Of a stretch of DNA of 64,000 nucleotides, positions 17,468 to 26,845 are shown in pieces. The DNA lies in the NCBI GenBank assembly GCA_026004795.1, contig BPJV01000010.1, forward strand, positions 147,884 to 211,883, read 5' to 3'. The notes beneath the pieces are model-generated. The model did no database searches and was not told the origin of the DNA. It saw nothing but the letters and a program-made list of their open reading frames with translations. The position numbers were made by a program, and so were the translations under genes. The stretch comes from Pirellulaceae bacterium (lineage in GTDB: Bacteria; Planctomycetota; Planctomycetia; Pirellulales; Pirellulaceae). Within the stretch, counting starts at the first letter, position 1. Each line of letters starts with the position of its first letter.

Positions 17468-17615
17468 ATCGAAGTGTTTTAGTGAAGCTGGCTGGCGCGT
17501 CAAGACTCTCCAATCAAAAAATAGTAGTACTCAGCAAGCTGTCAGCAGCAAGAAGCGTCCCGTCCGGTTCTCTCCCTGATCACACACCATCGTTTCGCTC
17601 GCCACACCAGCCACG

Positions 17616-19001
17616 ATGACCACTGATTATCGGCAACACCATATCCAGTTCATCACCGGCAAGCTAGCTGCTCCCATCGTCCAAAAGACGGTGCAACAAG
17701 TTGCGCAGAATCTGGGATTCGCGTTTTCGATCGATGTGCTTCCCATCACCGTGGCAGCGCTAATGTCGCCGCGATGGCTGAAGCGTCATCTCGTTCCCCA
17801 TCCCGATGCCACCATGATCATGGTTCCTGGACACCTCAGCTCTTGCGCCGATGAATTGAAGGATATCACCGAGATACCGATCGTGGTCGGTCCCCGTGAA
17901 ATCCGAGAATTGCCGTGGTTTCTCGCCAAGCAACAACCTGCCGATTTTCAATATGGCGAGTTTGATATCGAAATACTCGCAGAAATCAATCACGCCAATC
18001 GCCTGGCCATCGATGATGTCGTCGCACAGGCGGAAATTCTGCGCGACGCAGGAGCCGATGTCATCGATCTGGGGGACACGCCTGGAGAGCCGTGGCCCGA
18101 CCTAGCGTGTCAAGTCAAGGAATTGATCGATCGTGGCTATCGGGTGTCGATTGATTCGTTCGAGGGGGACCATGTTCGAACGGCCGTCGAGGCGGGAGCA
18201 AGTTTGGTGCTATCGGTCAACTCGACCAACCGGCAAGCGGCCGTCGACTGGGGGTGCGAGGTGGTGGTGATTCCAGATCGTCCGGAGGACGTGACGAGTT
18301 TCTACGAATCGATCGACTTTCTCGCTGCACGGGACGTACCGTTCCGCGCTGATCCGATCCTCGAGCCGATCGGATGTGGTTTTGCGGCCAGTTTACGACG
18401 GTACTTTTCCACACGTGATCGATACCCTCGACTTCCCATGTTGATGGGGATCGGCAATCTTACGGAGTTGACCGATGTCGATTCGGCCGGCGTGAATGTA
18501 TTGTTGTTGGGAATTTGCCAGGAATTGGCCATCTCCAGTGTCTTAACGACGCAGGTAATCAATTGGGCGCGCACCAGTGTGCGTGAATGCGATATCGCCC
18601 GACGTTTGGTGCGTTTTGCGTGCCATCATCAGATTCCCCCAAAACATGTCGATCCGCGGTTGGTGATGTTGCGCGACCCGCGTCTCACCCAACCTGACGC
18701 CGAAGAGATTGAACAGTTGGCGGCTTCCATCCGTGACAGGAACGTGCGTATCGTCGTTGCCGACGGAAACATTCATGCCCTGTGTGCCGGTTATCGTTTC
18801 TCGGCAACCGATCCCTTTGAGGTGATGCGTCAGCTACTCGACTCGCCGGTCGGTCCGCACATCTCGGCGGCGCATGCCTTCTACCTGGGAGCTGAGATGA
18901 GCAAGGCGGAGATGGCCATCCAACTGGGCAAACAATACCGTCAAGACGAAGAATTGCAGTGGGGCTATCTCACTCGAGCACAATCCCATCGCCGTTTATG
19001 A
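17616..19001 (+). CDS. Dihydropteroate-synthase-related protein (DUF6513 type, methanopterin-linked)
   Basis: A 461-residue protein with an N-terminal domain (about 1-135) that starts HHIQFITGKLAAPIVQKTV, the DUF6513 pattern, and a TIM-barrel DHPS-like domain (about 140-360) with AEILRDAGADVIDLGDTPG and VSIDSFEGDHVRTAVEAGASLVLSV. A C-terminal domain of about 100 residues follows. Proteins of this kind occur with tetrahydromethanopterin C1-transfer genes in planctomycetes and methylotrophs and are thought to act in making the cofactor. No other C1-transfer gene is in this window, so the pathway role rests on the family only. Confidence 0.8.
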   Translation: MTTDYRQHHIQFITGKLAAPIVQKTVQQVAQNLGFAFSIDVLPITVAALMSPRWLKRHLVPHPDATMIMVPGHLSSCADELKDITEIPIVVGPREIRELPWFLAKQQPADFQYGEFDIEILAEINHANRLAIDDVVAQAEILRDAGADVIDLGDTPGEPWPDLACQVKELIDRGYRVSIDSFEGDHVRTAVEAGASLVLSVNSTNRQAAVDWGCEVVVIPDRPEDVTSFYESIDFLAARDVPFRADPILEPIGCGFAASLRRYFSTRDRYPRLPMLMGIGNLTELTDVDSAGVNVLLLGICQELAISSVLTTQVINWARTSVRECDIARRLVRFACHHQIPPKHVDPRLVMLRDPRLTQPDAEEIEQLAASIRDRNVRIVVADGNIHALCAGYRFSATDPFEVMRQLLDSPVGPHISAAHAFYLGAEMSKAEMAIQLGKQYRQDEELQWGYLTRAQSHRRL

Positions 19002-19478
19002 GCGGTCGGTGACCTTCCGCTGCTGGTTGGCTCACCGAAGTCAACCGCCACGGCACACGCTCTTTTCCTGGCCGCGACACGTAGAGCTTTACCTGGCCGC
19101 AATATATGGAGCCGGCGTTTCCGTGAAATTGCATGACTTTCTTTTCCCGCGCCGTGCTCTTGATGGGGCTCGACCGCAGAATTCTCCCGCCGGAGCATCC
19201 CTGGCATTATTTGAGTTGGGGCATCGCCACGGCAGCTTCCCCCTCCGATTGAAGCGGTACTCGACAGGCAGCCTGGAAGGCGCAAGAATTGGTTCGAACG
19301 GCCTAGGAATCGGGGATTAAGTTGCCCCATCGCCAACGATCACCCACCATCCGTACCCACGGAGCGAACTACGGAGCAAGTAGGCATGAACGGACCGATC
19401 GAGCGAGTTGAGTTGGGCAGAAGCTACCTTCACGACGAGTCGCTGCCCACCTGGCATCGCCTGCGAAAAGCTGGTTAG
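19002..19478. other. Intergenic region upstream of the DUF1186 gene
   Basis: No gene is called here. The frame of the downstream DUF1186 gene is open back to 19479, where it meets a TAG at 19476-19478. In the same frame an ATG at 19386 opens 30 codons (MNGPIERVELGRSYLHDE...) that run straight into this TAG. A minus-strand frame at 19317-19535 is also open but shows no family. Confidence 0.35.
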
Positions 19479-19676
19479 GTACTGGTACGAATCGACGGTA
19501 CGAATTGGAGTGAACCGGATGTCCACAAAGTCCACGAGCTACAGCAACGGATAAACGGAATCCTTGCGTCCCATGACAGCGAGTCTGAGCAGCAGGAAGC
19601 GAGCGTTTCGGAGGGAATCGAGGAGGAAATACGGGAACTGTGCGAGGCTACCGCCAATGCGGTTATAGATGCCGAG

Positions 19677-20587
19677 ATGAACAGTATCCTCCGCCAACTT
19701 GGTGCGAATACCAGCAAGCTTCCCACGGGAGCGATTCACGCGGCACGCAAATACCGTGAACTGCTGGTTCCTCGACTAATCGAATGCTTGAGCACGACTA
19801 CTCAGGCCGCCCGTCGTGGGGATGTACCGACGGGCAACGCGCATATCTCGTCTTTGCTGCTACTTTTGGAGTTCCAGACGCAGGAGGCGTTTCCCACCAT
19901 CGTTGATGCCTGTACCCTGCCCGGGGAGATACTGGACGAACTGTACGGTGAGTTGATATTCGAACTATTACCCGGAATTCTCGCGCAGGTCTCGAGTGAT
20001 CGTCCGGAGACGCTGGATGCTATCCTCGACAATCCATCACTCGACGCGTCTGTACGGTGGGCGGCAGCTCAAGCCTACTTGCATCACGTACGCGATGGCC
20101 GTCTCTTTCGCCAGGACGCCGTGCGTCGCCTCCAAGGGCACCTTAGAAAGGCCATGGAACGCAAGGATGGAGAGATGACGGAAATGATTATCAACGAGCT
20201 GGCCAATCTAGGGCCTCACGAAGCTCACGACGACATCAAACTAGCCTTTGATCAAGGTCTCGTTGGTGCGGGGATCATCAACTGGGAGAGCGTGGAACGC
20301 GCGATGGCGGGTGGCGAGGAAGAGGTCCGAAAGTCGCTGGCACAATGTGCGCCCACTGGCGTTCGTGATGCGCTGCGCGAACTGGAACGATGGGGAGTAT
20401 ATCACGAGCAGGCCCCTAATCTTCTGCAGCGCAACCGAACATGCTTCCCCCCATCGATGACGAAGCGTCTGATTCGGTTATGCCCACGGTTCGTCCGATC
20501 ACCCGTTCGTCTGCGAGTGTGGGGCGCAATGATCCCTGTCCATGCGGCAGTGGAAAAAAGTACAAGAAATGCTGCCTGAAACGCTGA
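19677..20587 (+). CDS. DUF1186-like protein with C-terminal SEC-C zinc motif, split by a frameshift
   Basis: Residues from ATG 19677 form an alpha-helical, DUF1186-like domain ([50 protein letters not shown]). This frame then continues as Arg-rich nonsense to 20579. In the -1 frame, positions 20519-20587 encode [19 protein letters not shown], a textbook SEC-C zinc-binding tail, preceded by an acidic linker. The frames can be joined at the six-C run at 20447-20452: one extra C, or a -1 slip, gives one continuous protein. The start is also doubtful, since coding-like sequence continues upstream to 19479 without a start codon. The gene may be decaying, may contain an assembly error, or may be recoded. 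Confidence 0.65.
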
Positions 20588-20713
20588 AACGCCGCGCGCA
20601 GCTCGCGTGCGTTTTGTTCCTCCACTGCCATGGAGCGCAGGGGAGGTAACTTGCTTTCCGTGCTCCTTTTTTCGCCATTGACGCAGGTACGGAAAGGGAC
20701 GGGACAACGGCGC

Positions 20714-22102
20714 TTATGCATCCGGTAACGGCGGCAATTGCCATCCTTCTCTGACGGGCTCGTCGATTATCCGATCCGCCTCGGGTAACCCGACTGCTTT
20801 TCCGCCGCTACCGTCCCAACGGATTGGCTTACGCGTCCGTAGGCTGAGCGCCCCCAACAGGGCGATTTCCGATAGCTGGGCCCCGTATTGGAAGTTGCTT
20901 CCTGGTGCATGGTTGGTTCGCATGGCGTCGAGCCAGTCGCGCAAGTGGCTAGGGACGCGTGGCAAGGAAGGAGCAGGCGGCTCCCAGTCCTTAGGCCCCC
21001 GAATCAGTTCCGGTCGGCCGCCTGCGCCGCCACAATAGAGGCAACCTTCGGTACCGTGAAAGAGAACGCCTCGTCCCGGCAACGGCTTTCCTGCTGGCCA
21101 CCCTGCCGGCCGTCGCGGTTTCAGTCCTCCGTCATACCACGTGATCTCGATCGGGCCTCGCCGATCGGTTGGCGGGAAAACGAAGTAGCCAAGGCACCCG
21201 TGCGGACCGATCGAATCGTTGCACGGCCCAGCCGGATGGAACTCGATATATTCGGGCGATTGCAAATCCAATGCCCAGCACGCCGCGTCCAGATCATGAC
21301 AGCCGAAGTCACCGATGTTCGAATTGCCAAAGGCCCAAAAATCACGCCAAGCTACAGGAAAGTACGCCGAGGAGAAGCCATACCCGTCTCTCGGCCCCAA
21401 CCACAGATCCCAATCCAGACCGTCGGGAGGGCTCGCGGATTCTGGCGGACGTCCAGTAAGCGTCGGGTTCCACCGATGGCCCCCAACCCAAGCCTCGACC
21501 CGTGTGGGCTGGCCGATGGCCCCCGCCCAGATCCATTCACAGGTGAGGCGCATGCCTTCGGTCGCATGCCCTTGATTGCCCATTTGCGTCGCCAAGCCTA
21601 CCTGCCGAGCAAGCCGACTGAGGTAACGCGCTTCGGCGATATTATGGGTCAGCGGTTTTTCACAGTAGACGTGCTTCCCGGCCAACAAACAATGGGCGCT
21701 GACAAATGCATGGAGATGGTCCGGCGTGGCGCAGAGAACGGCATCGAGTTCCGGTAACGAAGCGAGCATGTCGCGGAAATCGACATACGAACGGCAGGAG
21801 GACGATGCAGCGTAGTGTTCATCGATCAACCTCGCCGTGGGCTGACGACCGCCGACGTCGCGGTAGTAGAAGTCTTGCAGGCTGTATTCCGCGGCTGGAT
21901 CCGCGACGGCGATGACGCGCACGTCTGGCTCCTGAAGAATCGAACGCAGGACTTGCCGTCCTCGGCCCCCGGCACCGACGAGCGCAACCTGAACCTGCTC
22001 ACTGGGCGGTTGATACCCCGGTCCACCCAAGACACGGCGGGGCACGATATGGAACAAGCCGGTCCCCGCCGTCGCTCCCAACCATCGGCGTCGTGTCAAC
22101 AT
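20714..22102 (-). CDS. Gfo/Idh/MocA-family oxidoreductase with Tat-like leader
   Basis: A 462-residue NAD(P)-dependent oxidoreductase. The ATG at 22102 is chosen because it follows a GGGAGAGGAA site and gives a twin-arginine-like leader (LTRRRWLGATAGTGLFHIVP). A Rossmann domain follows (VQVALVGAGGRGRQVL, DAVLCATPDHLH), then the family motif VYCEKPLTHNIAEA and a C-terminal alpha/beta domain. Planctomycetes carry many of these secreted paralogues, presumed to act on sugars or inositol-like compounds; the substrate here is unknown. It is divergent from the sulfatase gene, which fits a polysaccharide-degradation setting. Confidence 0.85.
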   Translation of the reverse strand: MLTRRRWLGATAGTGLFHIVPRRVLGGPGYQPPSEQVQVALVGAGGRGRQVLRSILQEPDVRVIAVADPAAEYSLQDFYYRDVGGRQPTARLIDEHYAASSSCRSYVDFRDMLASLPELDAVLCATPDHLHAFVSAHCLLAGKHVYCEKPLTHNIAEARYLSRLARQVGLATQMGNQGHATEGMRLTCEWIWAGAIGQPTRVEAWVGGHRWNPTLTGRPPESASPPDGLDWDLWLGPRDGYGFSSAYFPVAWRDFWAFGNSNIGDFGCHDLDAACWALDLQSPEYIEFHPAGPCNDSIGPHGCLGYFVFPPTDRRGPIEITWYDGGLKPRRPAGWPAGKPLPGRGVLFHGTEGCLYCGGAGGRPELIRGPKDWEPPAPSLPRVPSHLRDWLDAMRTNHAPGSNFQYGAQLSEIALLGALSLRTRKPIRWDGSGGKAVGLPEADRIIDEPVREGWQLPPLPDA

Positions 22103-22647
22103 GCGATTTCCTCTCCCTTGATCCACGGCAGCGTTTGCGCAATCGTAGGTATTCACCTCTCCGACGGCTCGCCCTTCGTTCACTCGGCGCCACCGATAGC
22201 ACGAGCCTCCGGGGTGGTGGGGCCGAGAAGCTAGGGCGATGTCGACCGACAACCTTGGTGGCGGCGTTTAGCGGCAATGCGGCCCGAGTTGCCGGCCCAA
22301 CGCATCATCGTAGGCGATGCGCACCCGGTCGTGCAACAAACTGCGTTTCGAATTGTTGCCGACAAGGTCAAGCAACGATCATCGATCCAGCACGACATCT
22401 ATTCTCGCCGGTGTGGCTCCACCACTCCTGCCATTCTGTGGGCGACAGTGGGCTGGAAAACGGTCCCTGTGCCGACCACTACTGGAACTCCGATGGGGTT
22501 AAGGACTATCATGGCAACGTTCGCAAGCGGGTGAAGTGACTGGCTTCCCCGGACGCCTTGATTCGCCTTGCCCGTTTCCAGTCCCCTCCCGGCCTCTGAT
22601 CATCCCAGCGGCAGTTTCCCATCAACGAGTTCCCTCGAGGTAGATTC
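22103..22647. other. Divergent promoter region between oxidoreductase and sulfatase
   Basis: About 545 bases between two divergently transcribed genes. Frames on the plus strand (for example 22277-22534) show no family and no ribosome binding site. A CGAGGTAG site directly precedes the sulfatase start. Nothing else was recognised. Confidence 0.45.
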
Positions 22648-24153
22648 ATGCGATATTCACCGGCAGCGTGGGGTGGGTTTCGTCAGCACAGCTGTCGAGC
22701 CTTGCAGTTCATCGCTTTCCTGATCCAATTCGTGGGGCTAGTGGCGTTGCCTGGGCGGCTCGTAGGCGCTCAAGAAGAGCCGCCCCGACCGAACTTCGTT
22801 ATCGTTCTGTGCGACGACCTGGGGTACGGTGACCTGCAGTGTTATGGGCATCCGCATATCAAGACTCCCAACTTGAATCGCATGGCAGGCGAGGGGTTGC
22901 GGTTGACCAATTTCTATTCGGCGGCACCGGTATGTTCCCCGTCTCGCGTTGGGTTATTGACAGGGCGCAGCCCGAATCTGGCCGGTGTCTACGACTGGAT
23001 TCCCCCGGCCACGCGCCCACAGGATGACCTGCGCGACCTGGTGCACCTGCGCCGCGAGGAGATTACGCTCCCGCAATTGTTGTCTGACGCCGGTTACGCA
23101 ACCTGTTTGGTAGGAAAATGGCACTGCAATTCTAAATTCAATTCCAACGCGCAGCCGCAACCTAACGATGCCGGCTTCGATTATTGGTTTGCTACCCAGA
23201 ACAACGCCGCGCCGTCACACGAGAATCCGAACAATTTCGTGCGCAACGGAGAACCCGTGGGGCCGATCGAAGGATACAGTTGTCAGATCGTCGTCGATGA
23301 AGCGATTCGATGGTTGGAACAGCAACGAACGGTGGGCAGTGACCAACCGTTCTTTCTCTATGTCGCTTTCCATGAACCGCACGAGCCGGTGGCCAGCCCT
23401 CCCGAGCTGGTGGCGCAGTACCTGGACGTGGCCCGGAACGAAGACGAGGCTCAATACTTCGCCAATGTGGCGAACGTCGATGTGGCGGTTGGTCGATTGT
23501 TTGATGCATTGAAGCGGCTGGACGTCGATTCCAACACGGTAGTGGTGTTCACCTCCGACAATGGCCCGGAGACGCTCAGGCGGTACGCTCGTGCCCGTCG
23601 CTCCTACGGTCGTCCAGGACCGCTGCGAGGCATGAAGTTGTGGACGACGGATGGAGGATTCCGAGTCGCGGGCATCCTGCGATGGCCCGCCGGATTGCAG
23701 CGGCGTGGCGAGTCGGACGAGGTCGTTTCTGCGTTGGATCTGCTGCCGACCTTCTGCCGTTTGGCCGGCGCCGACATTCCTGCGACGCGCGAGTTGGACG
23801 GCATCGACCTTAGCCCACTGCTGCGCGGTCAATCGATCGAACGCCCGCGACCGTTGCTGTGGTGCTATTACAATGCGTTGAATGAACACCAGGTGGCCAT
23901 GCGGCACGGTCCGTGGAAGATGCTGGCGAAATTGGATCATGGTCAATTGCCGAGATTTCAGAATGTCCATCGCGGAAATGTCCAGCGCGTCCACGCTGCT
24001 CGTTTAACGGATTTTGAGTTGTATCATGTCACCGACGACATTGACGAATCGGACAACCTGATCGATCAGGTGGAGGAGTCACCACGGTTGCGGGAGTTGA
24101 TGGAGCGGGAGTACCGACGACTGGTCGACGCGTCCCTCGTTTGGTCACGCTGA
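22648..24153 (+). CDS. Secreted sulfatase (type I, FGly-dependent)
   Basis: A 501-residue enzyme with a signal peptide (about 1-41, ending GAQ) and the alkaline-phosphatase-like sulfatase fold. The metal-binding start IVLCDDLGYGDL is followed by the sulfatase signature CSPSRVGLLTGR, in which Cys96 should be converted to formylglycine. A second metal site is visible in VVFTSDNGPE. It should remove sulfate esters from glycans or related compounds outside the cytoplasm; planctomycetes are rich in such enzymes. It lies 62 bases before the DUF1080-PhoD gene on the same strand. No maturation enzyme is encoded nearby. Confidence 0.92.
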   Translation: MRYSPAAWGGFRQHSCRALQFIAFLIQFVGLVALPGRLVGAQEEPPRPNFVIVLCDDLGYGDLQCYGHPHIKTPNLNRMAGEGLRLTNFYSAAPVCSPSRVGLLTGRSPNLAGVYDWIPPATRPQDDLRDLVHLRREEITLPQLLSDAGYATCLVGKWHCNSKFNSNAQPQPNDAGFDYWFATQNNAAPSHENPNNFVRNGEPVGPIEGYSCQIVVDEAIRWLEQQRTVGSDQPFFLYVAFHEPHEPVASPPELVAQYLDVARNEDEAQYFANVANVDVAVGRLFDALKRLDVDSNTVVVFTSDNGPETLRRYARARRSYGRPGPLRGMKLWTTDGGFRVAGILRWPAGLQRRGESDEVVSALDLLPTFCRLAGADIPATRELDGIDLSPLLRGQSIERPRPLLWCYYNALNEHQVAMRHGPWKMLAKLDHGQLPRFQNVHRGNVQRVHAARLTDFELYHVTDDIDESDNLIDQVEESPRLRELMEREYRRLVDASLVWSR

Positions 24154-24215
24154 TCGCGATACGACCGGTCAACCGACGAGGCTTTCTCGTATTGAATCGC
24201 TAAAGGGCATTGCGA

Positions 24216-26450
24216 ATGGTGAAGAGCCTGTTCACGTCGCGAATCTTGCGGCAAGTCGCCCAGAGCCTGGTGCTTTGTTACGCCTTGCTTGGTGGCATCC
24301 CCTGCCGTAGCGCTTGTGCCGAGTCGGCGGTGGCGCCCGCCGCAACGGGAGTCGAGTCGGTAAACGTCGACTCGCCCATGGCGAGCCACAGCGCACCGCC
24401 GGGGCCGCGCAACTGGCTCGCGTCGTGGGATTCCCCCGATTTTTGGGAAACCATCGATGGCCAACCGTTCGCCCGATCGTGGGAGATCTCCGATGGCGAA
24501 CTGCGGTTGGTCGCTCCTCGTGGAGGCAACGGCAGCCTACTCAGCCCACCGGTCCCTGCTCATTTCATTCTCACTTTCCAGTGGCGAATCGCCCCGGGAA
24601 CCAACTCTGGTGTAAAATATCGTGTGCGGCAGTGGGATCATCGATGGCTCGGGGTCGAGTATCAAATCATCGACGAACCCATTCCGTTGCCGCAGATCTC
24701 TACGGGTTCCACGGCCTCCATCTATGATCTGATTCCGGCAGCGCTGAACAAGCCTTTGTTGCCGCCGGGCGAGTGGAATACGGCGCGCATCGAAGCGGTG
24801 GGTAATCGTGTTCGCCATTATCTCAATGGTGTCCTGGTGGCGGATTCGCGCCTTGACGATCCACCGTGGCAAGCCGCCTTGTACCGCAGCAAGTTTTTCG
24901 GGCTGGAGCGATTTGGTCTTCCCGCTGACGCGGACCGCATCATGCTCACCGACCATGGTGGCCGTGCCGCCTTTCGCGACTTTTGTCTAGTGGCGGCCAC
25001 GCCCTGTGGCAAGTTTGCTGAGCAGCCGCCGCCCGCGCAGTCTCCGCAGTTGGGCAACGCCCTGCGCAACAGTTGGGTGGACCAGAATTCAATCACCCTG
25101 TGGTCGCGCACTACACGCCACGCAGAGTACGTGTCCGAGGGTCCCGACTTCTTGGATGCCAAGACCAACCCGCCCCAGAAGGTGAAGGATGCGGACGAAC
25201 TGACCGCTCTCCAGATTCCCGCCGGATTCGCGCTTGACGACATGTTGGGAGCTTGTCCCGGCGCCCCGGGCGAGATTCGCTTAACGTATTTTCCGGTCGA
25301 TCAGCGCCATCGGATGAGCACGACTGCGTGGCAGCGAACGACGCCGGAGAACGATTATACGATGCAGTGGCATGTGGACCGTTTGCGTCCCGGCACGAAG
25401 TACGCCGCCATTGTTGAGGCTCGTCCAATTGGCAGCCAGGAGGTCACTGCCGTCATTCGCGGGCATTTTCACACGGCACCGGCCGTCGCAACGCCGGCGG
25501 ATGTCCGTTTCTGCATGACCACCTGTCACGATTTCCTGCGCCGCGACGATGGATTGCAAGGGCATCGGATTTACGCATCGATGCCCAAGTTGGCGCCGCA
25601 CTTCCTGGTGCACGCTGGGGATATCGAGTATTACGACAAGCCACGCCCGTTCGCGTGGACCATCGATCTGATGCGGTTCAAATGGGGGCGGCTTTTCGCC
25701 ATGCCGCGCAATCGCGATTTCTATGCCAACACCAGCAGTTACTTCATCAAAGACGACCACGATACGTTGAAGAATGATTGCTGGCCCGGGCAACGTTATG
25801 GTGCAGTGACGTTCGAGGAAGGAGTGAGGCTGTTCAACGAAGAGCAGTTTCCGTCGCGCGATCCGCGTTACATGACGGTACGATGGGGGGCTGACGTCCA
25901 GATGTGGATTCTCGAGGGACGGGACTATCGCAGTCCCAACACCATGCCTGACGGACCAGAGAAGACGATTTTAGGGACGGAGCAAAAACGCTGGCTGCGG
26001 GAGACGTTGGCTCGTTCCGATGCTCCGTTCAAACTCGTCTTCACTCCCACGCCGATTGTTGGTCCGGATCGACCGAACAAGTCGGATAACCATGCCAACG
26101 AGGTTTTCGCTCATGAGGGCGAAGAATTGCGGAAGTTCTTCGCGGCCACGCCCGGAGTCATCCTCTTTTGCGGCGACCGACATTGGCAATACGCTTCGGT
26201 TGATCCTCAGCATGGTCTGTGGGAATTCGGTTGCGGCCCCGGTAGTGCCGAGCATGAATTGGGGTGGAAGCCCGGCGACTTTCGTCCTGAGCATCGATTC
26301 CTGCGCGTTCAGGGCGGCTTCCTGTACGGAGAAGTGCGTCGCGAGGACCGTCGACCGGTACTGATCGTCCGCCACTACGATGTCGACGGTCGACCCTTGA
26401 GCGAATTTCGGTTCACTGGTAGCTCGCCGGCCAACGACCAAGTCCCATAA
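24216..26450 (+). CDS. DUF1080 domain fused to PhoD-like metallophosphatase, secreted
   Basis: A protein of 744 residues counted from the ATG at 24216, with a signal peptide (about 1-36). Residues about 65-256 form a DUF1080 (3-keto-disaccharide hydrolase-like, lectin-fold) domain with FILTFQWRIAPGTNSGVKYR and GEWNTARIEAVGNRVRHYLNG. Residues about 330-420 look like a beta-sandwich of the PhoD N-terminal type. Residues about 427-744 are a PhoD-like metallophosphatase with the metal motifs HAGDIEYYD, KDDHDTLKND and FCGDRHW. Fusion of a glycan-binding or hydrolysing domain with a phosphatase suggests action on a phosphorylated or sulfated surface glycan, which is inference. The TTG at 24210 is a less likely start. 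Confidence 0.85.
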   Translation: MVKSLFTSRILRQVAQSLVLCYALLGGIPCRSACAESAVAPAATGVESVNVDSPMASHSAPPGPRNWLASWDSPDFWETIDGQPFARSWEISDGELRLVAPRGGNGSLLSPPVPAHFILTFQWRIAPGTNSGVKYRVRQWDHRWLGVEYQIIDEPIPLPQISTGSTASIYDLIPAALNKPLLPPGEWNTARIEAVGNRVRHYLNGVLVADSRLDDPPWQAALYRSKFFGLERFGLPADADRIMLTDHGGRAAFRDFCLVAATPCGKFAEQPPPAQSPQLGNALRNSWVDQNSITLWSRTTRHAEYVSEGPDFLDAKTNPPQKVKDADELTALQIPAGFALDDMLGACPGAPGEIRLTYFPVDQRHRMSTTAWQRTTPENDYTMQWHVDRLRPGTKYAAIVEARPIGSQEVTAVIRGHFHTAPAVATPADVRFCMTTCHDFLRRDDGLQGHRIYASMPKLAPHFLVHAGDIEYYDKPRPFAWTIDLMRFKWGRLFAMPRNRDFYANTSSYFIKDDHDTLKNDCWPGQRYGAVTFEEGVRLFNEEQFPSRDPRYMTVRWGADVQMWILEGRDYRSPNTMPDGPEKTILGTEQKRWLRETLARSDAPFKLVFTPTPIVGPDRPNKSDNHANEVFAHEGEELRKFFAATPGVILFCGDRHWQYASVDPQHGLWEFGCGPGSAEHELGWKPGDFRPEHRFLRVQGGFLYGEVRREDRRPVLIVRHYDVDGRPLSEFRFTGSSPANDQVP

Positions 26451-26605
26451 CTCAACACTATGAACGGACGACGGTGACCAGGTGCGACGGAGACTGCCTG
26501 TTCCCTCGCCGGTCCATGGTTTACACTGGCTGCCACGCCGCGGACAAACACTTCCTCACGGCGTGTCGAGACAATGACGTACCTTTGCAAAGCGATCGAG
26601 AGGTT

Positions 26606-26845
26606 ATGAGCAACTATTCACCTGGTGCTGCGCGTCTGATTTGGGCCTTGGTGCTCCTGCTGATCATTCTCCACCAAGATGTTTGGTTTTGGGAAAGCGA
26701 TTATCTGGTGTTGGGCATCATGCCGATTGGTCTTTTCTATCACGCCTGCCTGTCCATGGCCGCTGGATTTGTCTGGTACCTAGCGACCCTCTACGCCTGG
26801 CCATTGGACGACATCACCTCTGCCAAGAACGGAGGTGATCAATGA
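26606..26845 (+). CDS. DUF3311 small membrane protein
   Basis: A 79-residue protein with two membrane helices (ARLIWALVLLLIILH and IMPIGLFYHACLSMAAGFVW), matching the DUF3311 pattern. Such proteins are typically encoded directly before sodium/solute symporters and may be small subunits. Here the stop overlaps the symporter ATG (ATGA), so the two are probably translated together. The start at 26606 gives a sensible short N-terminus; the longer frame upstream has no membrane or family features. Confidence 0.8.
   Translation: MSNYSPGAARLIWALVLLLIILHQDVWFWESDYLVLGIMPIGLFYHACLSMAAGFVWYLATLYAWPLDDITSAKNGGDQ

Noticed and set aside
19476..19478. TAG read as pyrrolysine or readthrough in the DUF1186 gene
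   Set aside because: There is no sign of a pyrrolysine system; the in-frame codons before TAG have no family support, and gene decay or chance is simpler.
19317..19535. 72-residue minus-strand frame
   Set aside because: It overlaps coding-like plus-strand sequence of the DUF1186 gene and has no family features.
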